Translations under genes and position numbers: made by a program
From: Nitrospira sp.
GTDB lineage: Bacteria > Nitrospirota > Nitrospiria > Nitrospirales > Nitrospiraceae
Reading direction: 5' to 3'
Length of the DNA: 8,776 nucleotides
Assembly: GCA_024998705.1 (NCBI GenBank)
Contig: JACOEF010000462.1
Span: forward strand, 1 to 8,776
Part shown: positions 5,222 through 8,776 of the stretch, in pieces
Layout: each line of letters begins with the position of its first letter
Position numbering within the stretch: the stretch's first letter is position 1
Notes under the pieces: generated by a model
What the model was told of the DNA's origin: nothing
Databases searched by the model: none
The model's input: the letters and a program-made list of their open reading frames with translations, nothing else

Positions 5222-7117
5222 ATGGCGCTCGACGTGACGAGCGCAGTGGGAGCACATCATGGCGCAAAAAAATCCGGTTCGGTAAGCTGGTCGACGGCAG
5301 AAGGCTGGGTTGTTCGTGCGACGGCTCAGGCTCGTGGAGGGAGAAGAGCAGCGGGAGAGGCACCCGATCCCTTTCTGGCAAATCTCACTGCGACGAAACG
5401 CTGGCAGATTGAACAAAGCCTCACCGCCACCCCCAAAGCCAGACGAGGCGAGGCGGCTCCGGCTCCCCTCACGCTGGATGTCGAGGGTGGCCCCGACGAT
5501 GCCTATATCGTGATGACCCGGTACGCGTCCGGAGCCATCCGCTTCCATATGCCGACGGAGCCGGCACGACGCGGCACTCGACGAGGAGGAAAAAGGATCT
5601 ATCGGTTTTCGATTCCGGTGCCGGCCGCGCCCATCGCCGACGCAGCCGGCCGGCGCGGATTCATCAGTGCCGCGATCAAAGCCGTGGTCTTGAAGGTCGC
5701 TGGGAAGATCGCCGACTTCGCCCTCTCGAAACTCGCGCTCCTCTGGGAAACGGCCACCTGGGAACTGAAAAAACAACGGGAAGGGTGGCTGTCCTTGACC
5801 GCTGAGAGTCTCGGCGGAGAAGCGAACCTGCCAGCCGCAAACTTACAGACGTTGAGCGCATCGGAGCGGAATCTCCTGTTCATCCACGGCACCTTTTCCA
5901 GCACCAAGGCGGCCTTCCGCTCGCTGGCACAGACGCAAGGCCGTAACGGCAGGACCTTCTTTGACGAAGTGCAGGCGCTGTACGGCAATCGCATCTATGG
6001 ATTTGATCACTTCACCCTGAGTCGCACGCCGCAAGACAACGTGCAGATGTTGCTCGAAGCCCTGCCCAATCGCCCGACCACCTTCGACGTGATCACCCAT
6101 TCTCGCGGAGGGTTGGTCTTACGGCATCTCGTGGAGCGCCGGGAGTTGTTCGGCTCGTTGGCCGATCGGTTTGTGATCGGCCGTGCCGTGCTCGTCGCCA
6201 GCCCGAATGAAGGCACCCCCCTGGCTTCACCGGACCATGTCACCCAATACACGAACTGGCTCTCCAACGTCCTAGAACTATTTCCCGTCAATCCCTTCAC
6301 CACCGGCGTTGAATTTGTCAGCGAAGCCCTCTCCTGGATCGCGCGTCGCCTCGTGGGCGGATTACCTGGTCTGGCCTCGATGGACAACAAGGGCGATATC
6401 ATCCAGGCGTTACAGGCTGCGCCCAACCCGCCGAGTCAGGCCTATTCCGCACTGGTGGCGAACTTCGAACCTGACGCAGGCACATTGCAGCGACTTCTCG
6501 ATGCGGGCGCGGATCTCTTCTTCCCAACGGCGAACGACCTCGTTGTTCCGACCGAAGGCGGCTGGCGGGTGGATGCCGGAAGCGGCGGAGGGGTCACGAT
6601 ACCAGGTGACCGCATCGGATGCTTCGGATTGGGCGGAAACCTGCCGCAACAGAAGGCGGTGAACCATGTGAACTTCTTCGACGATCCCGGCACGGTAGCC
6701 TTCTTAGTCCGTGCCCTCCGTGGGGAAGCTCAGCCCGCCGCGCCTGTCGACATCGACCATGACCTGCCGTCCGGCAAACGACGAGGCGCCGTTCGCACCG
6801 AAGCGCGGCCCACCGTCGCAGCCGGTGCCGCGCATGAGCAACCGGCGACTGCCTCCCCGGCCGTGGCTGCGACTCCCGCCTTACGAGCCGTCTCGCCCAT
6901 GGTATCGCTGCCCCCAAACACCGAGCCTGACGACGTGTTCCAACTCTCCCTCATCGATCCGGACCCGAACGATGCGATTGCGACGCTCATCGCCACCTTC
7001 CGCAACGCGCGAGTGATGGAAACCGTGCACATCGGAACGGGCAACCATGCGACCAAAACCCGCACCAAGCCGGACCGTGCATCGGCGCAGTGGCAGGACA
7101 TCGATGCCATGCAATAG
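5222..7117 (+). CDS. Alpha/beta hydrolase half of a hydrolase-CHAT fusion protein
   Basis: This is a 631-residue frame that ends at a TAG and continues in the same frame to 8734. After an Arg/Ala-rich N-terminal region and a beta-rich stretch (about 80-135), residues about 215-500 form a lipase-like alpha/beta hydrolase. LLFIHGTFSS (218-227) supplies the oxyanion hole, THSRGG (292-297) carries nucleophile Ser294, Asp439 lies in ANDLVVP and His482 in AVNHVNFF, so the triad appears complete. A Pro/Ala linker (about 503-565) leads to the start of the CHAT region (DDVFQLSLIDPDPNDA). No signal peptide is evident, suggesting a cytoplasmic protein or a cargo. The start is doubtful: ATG 5222 has no ribosome-binding site, whereas ATG 5259 has GGGAG six bases upstream but lies in another frame, joined by an A7 run (5266-5272). 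Substrate unknown; esterase or lipase activity is inferred from motifs. Confidence 0.85.
   Translation: MALDVTSAVGAHHGAKKSGSVSWSTAEGWVVRATAQARGGRRAAGEAPDPFLANLTATKRWQIEQSLTATPKARRGEAAPAPLTLDVEGGPDDAYIVMTRYASGAIRFHMPTEPARRGTRRGGKRIYRFSIPVPAAPIADAAGRRGFISAAIKAVVLKVAGKIADFALSKLALLWETATWELKKQREGWLSLTAESLGGEANLPAANLQTLSASERNLLFIHGTFSSTKAAFRSLAQTQGRNGRTFFDEVQALYGNRIYGFDHFTLSRTPQDNVQMLLEALPNRPTTFDVITHSRGGLVLRHLVERRELFGSLADRFVIGRAVLVASPNEGTPLASPDHVTQYTNWLSNVLELFPVNPFTTGVEFVSEALSWIARRLVGGLPGLASMDNKGDIIQALQAAPNPPSQAYSALVANFEPDAGTLQRLLDAGADLFFPTANDLVVPTEGGWRVDAGSGGGVTIPGDRIGCFGLGGNLPQQKAVNHVNFFDDPGTVAFLVRALRGEAQPAAPVDIDHDLPSGKRRGAVRTEARPTVAAGAAHEQPATASPAVAATPALRAVSPMVSLPPNTEPDDVFQLSLIDPDPNDAIATLIATFRNARVMETVHIGTGNHATKTRTKPDRASAQWQDIDAMQ
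5248..5272 (+). promoter_or_regulatory. Ribosome-binding site, alternative start and A7 run of the fusion gene
   Basis: GGGAG (5248-5252) lies six bases before ATG (5259-5261), an ideal layout, but this frame reads MAQKNPVR and stops. It crosses an A7 run at 5266-5272. With one more A the frame would read MAQKKSGSVSWSTAEGW and join the large hydrolase-CHAT frame. So the true start may be 5259, with one base lost from the homopolymer in this sequence or in this cell line. Confidence 0.4.
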
Positions 7118-8734
7118 CACATCCACGGCTATATCGACGGCGATCCCCGTTACCCTCAGCTGCCCGGCGAGAAAGACCTCCAGAAATTCGGCAGCGCGCT
7201 GTTCAACGCGCTCTTTCCGGAGCAGATTCGACGTCTCTACGATGCGGCACGGTCTGAACAGGTCACGCAACGGCTAAACCTGATCTTTACCTCGGACGAT
7301 CATTGGTTGGCCAGACAGGCATGGGAATTCATCCACGATCCGGATCGCAAGACCTTCCTGGCGCTTGAGGAAGTGAATTTCACACGCAACGTGCTCACAT
7401 CCATTCCGGCCGAACGTATACCGGCCCGAAGCGGCCCCATGCGCATCCTGGTCGTTGTCGCACAGCCGCTTGGATTGGGGGCCTTGTCCGTCGAGGAAGA
7501 GACAGACGTCATCCGGAGCGGATTCCGGCGGCTCCTCGATGCGAAACTGGCAGATGTAGAACTCCTGCTCGATGCCACGCCTGAACTGTTACATCGCGCG
7601 CTCGAAAGCGCCTCCGCCCCATTCGATATCTTGCACTTCATCGGACATGGCGAATATCGAGAGCAGGACGACTGCGGGTATCTCATCTTCGAAAATGCCG
7701 AAGGCGGCGTGCAGGAACTGGATTCAACCACACTCCGGCAGATCGTGTGCCGACGCGGCATTCGTCTGGTGTGTCTGAACGCCTGCGAAACCGGACAGGG
7801 CGGGCGCGAAGACTTCAACCGAGGCGTGGCGCAGGCGTTGATCGCCGGCGGCGTCCCCGCCGTCGTCGCCAACCAATACCCGGTACTGGACGTGTCGGCC
7901 ACATCTTTTTCCCGCCATTTCTATTGGGCGCTGGCCATGGGTCAGTCCATCGGCGATGCCGCACGTGAAGCGCGTGTGGCGGTCAACTATGCGATTTCCG
8001 GGGAAGCCATCGATTGGGCCGTGCCGGTCGTCTTTGCACGCAACCCGGCCCAGCGCATTTGTGTGCCGAGGCCGGCAGCCGAGTATGACCGCACCAGGAC
8101 AGCCTCGTTGCGGCAGCGCAGACGCGCCATGCAGGACCGGATCAAAATCGGCATGTGGAATGCACATCGCATGATCCCTCACTTGCCTGAAATTTGCGAT
8201 CACCTCACAGACGTGCAGAATGTCTATTCGTTTGAAACCGTCTCGTTCCCGGCGCCGATCGGCACCTGGCGACGTGAACAGGATGAGGACCAGGCCTACG
8301 TGGTCGCCGAAACCCTCTATGAGCGGCTAAAAAACAAACCCAAAGAGCTGGGCTTGGATCGACTGGTGTGCATGATCAACTTCCCGCTCAAGAGCGGGAA
8401 CAAAAAACATCTCTACTATTGGCCGCTCGAACCGGGAAAAAGCGAGCACCTCTCCATCGTGTCCACTTTCGACCTTCTGGATCAATTGACCGGTGGGGAA
8501 TTTACGGTCGAACGGATGATGGCCCACCTGGCGGCTGCCGTGGTGGCGGACCTCATTCCCCATCTCCCCGGCGTAGGACCGGCCGATTGTCCGTTTTTCT
8601 ATAACAAGGACCGCGACATCAGCTCGATTGCCGGTCGCCTGCGATTCTGCGCGGCTTGTCGGCGACAGTGCAAGAAACCAGAGGACAAGGATCGCCTCAG
8701 GATCGCCGAACGGCTCTTGGCGGCCTATCCGTAA
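7118..8734 (+). CDS. CHAT caspase-like protease half of the fusion (after in-frame TAG)
   Basis: Same frame as the hydrolase, read on after the TAG at 7115-7117; numbering counts the TAG as codon 632. FGSALFNALFPEQIRRLYD, then ARQAWEFIHDPDRKTFLALE is the typical N-terminal subdomain of CHAT proteins. The CHAT core (about 739-940) has ILHFIGHGEY with catalytic His809 and LVCLNACETG with catalytic Cys855, plus GVPAVVANQYPV and SIGDAAREAR. CHAT domains are caspase/separase-like proteases, often in bacterial conflict or cell-death systems. A C-terminal domain (about 972-1170, IGMWNAHRMIPHL onward) ends with Cys1123, Cys1143, Cys1146 and Cys1150, possibly a metal site; I do not recognise this domain. 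The whole gene would encode about 1170 residues. No good ribosome-binding site lies before the first starts after the TAG (TTG 7307, ATG 7439), so independent translation is doubtful. Confidence 0.87.
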   Translation, partial: HIHGYIDGDPRYPQLPGEKDLQKFGSALFNALFPEQIRRLYDAARSEQVTQRLNLIFTSDDHWLARQAWEFIHDPDRKTFLALEEVNFTRNVLTSIPAERIPARSGPMRILVVVAQPLGLGALSVEEETDVIRSGFRRLLDAKLADVELLLDATPELLHRALESASAPFDILHFIGHGEYREQDDCGYLIFENAEGGVQELDSTTLRQIVCRRGIRLVCLNACETGQGGREDFNRGVAQALIAGGVPAVVANQYPVLDVSATSFSRHFYWALAMGQSIGDAAREARVAVNYAISGEAIDWAVPVVFARNPAQRICVPRPAAEYDRTRTASLRQRRRAMQDRIKIGMWNAHRMIPHLPEICDHLTDVQNVYSFETVSFPAPIGTWRREQDEDQAYVVAETLYERLKNKPKELGLDRLVCMINFPLKSGNKKHLYYWPLEPGKSEHLSIVSTFDLLDQLTGGEFTVERMMAHLAAAVVADLIPHLPGVGPADCPFFYNKDRDISSIAGRLRFCAACRRQCKKPEDKDRLRIAERLLAAYP

Positions 8735-8776
8735 GTGTCGAGGTTAGACTTCTGGCAGATTGAACTGACGCACCGC

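Noticed and set aside
1..8776. Genome-wide reassignment of TAA/TAG to Gln
   Set aside because: The slipin tail and the CHAT frame both end in TAA at family-typical lengths, so TAA works as a stop here. Two isolated cases do not support a new code.
1..8776. CRISPR arrays, tRNA or rRNA genes, integrase or transposase genes
   Set aside because: I saw no regularly spaced repeats, cloverleaf sequences, rRNA-like stretches or recombinase motifs in the window.
8735..8776. Sequence after the CHAT stop
   Set aside because: Only 42 bases remain, with no hairpin and T-tract or gene start that I can support.

Overview
The window looks like a chromosomal segment of a moderately GC-rich (roughly 58-60%) Gram-negative bacterium. 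The gene style, the sigma-54 regulator and the NfeD-slipin pair suggest a Nitrospira-type (Nitrospirota) genome, but this is an impression from protein and base composition, not a database result.

Left part, minus strand (1-2093): the start of a contractile-tail sheath gene (cut by the window edge) is preceded by a small winged-helix-like gene. Upstream of that lies a bacterial enhancer-binding protein (sigma-54 activator). Between activator and small gene I find a good sigma-54 (-24/-12) promoter and two identical-arm palindromes, GCGGCA-N4-TGCCGC, 72 bp apart, at the distance expected of enhancer sites. The simplest reading is a locally encoded activator that switches on an operon for a contractile injection system or phage-tail-like particle.

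Middle, plus strand (2634-4828): after a roughly 600 bp divergent intergenic region with a sigma-70-like promoter comes an nfeD-slipin operon (membrane serine protease of the ClpP class plus its stomatin-like partner). The slipin frame is cut by one TAA at a position normally occupied by a conserved Gln; the remaining 79 codons follow in frame to a normal stop.

Right part, plus strand (4829-8734): a 121-bp fold-back element with perfect 16-bp terminal inverted repeats, then several smaller hairpins, precede one very large reading frame of 1171 codons. It fuses a lipase-like alpha/beta hydrolase (Ser294/Asp439/His482) to a CHAT caspase-like protease (His809/Cys855) and a C-terminal domain with clustered cysteines. 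This gene too is cut once, by a TAG between hydrolase and CHAT core. Its start may also be damaged: a better ribosome-binding site and start codon lie one frame away, joined to the main frame by a seven-A run.

Thus two, possibly three, genes carry single-base lesions while otherwise looking intact. Both stops are explained by C-to-T changes in Gln codons (CAA to TAA, CAG to TAG). Normal genes here also end in TAA, so general recoding is unlikely; recent decay or sequence error is more likely.
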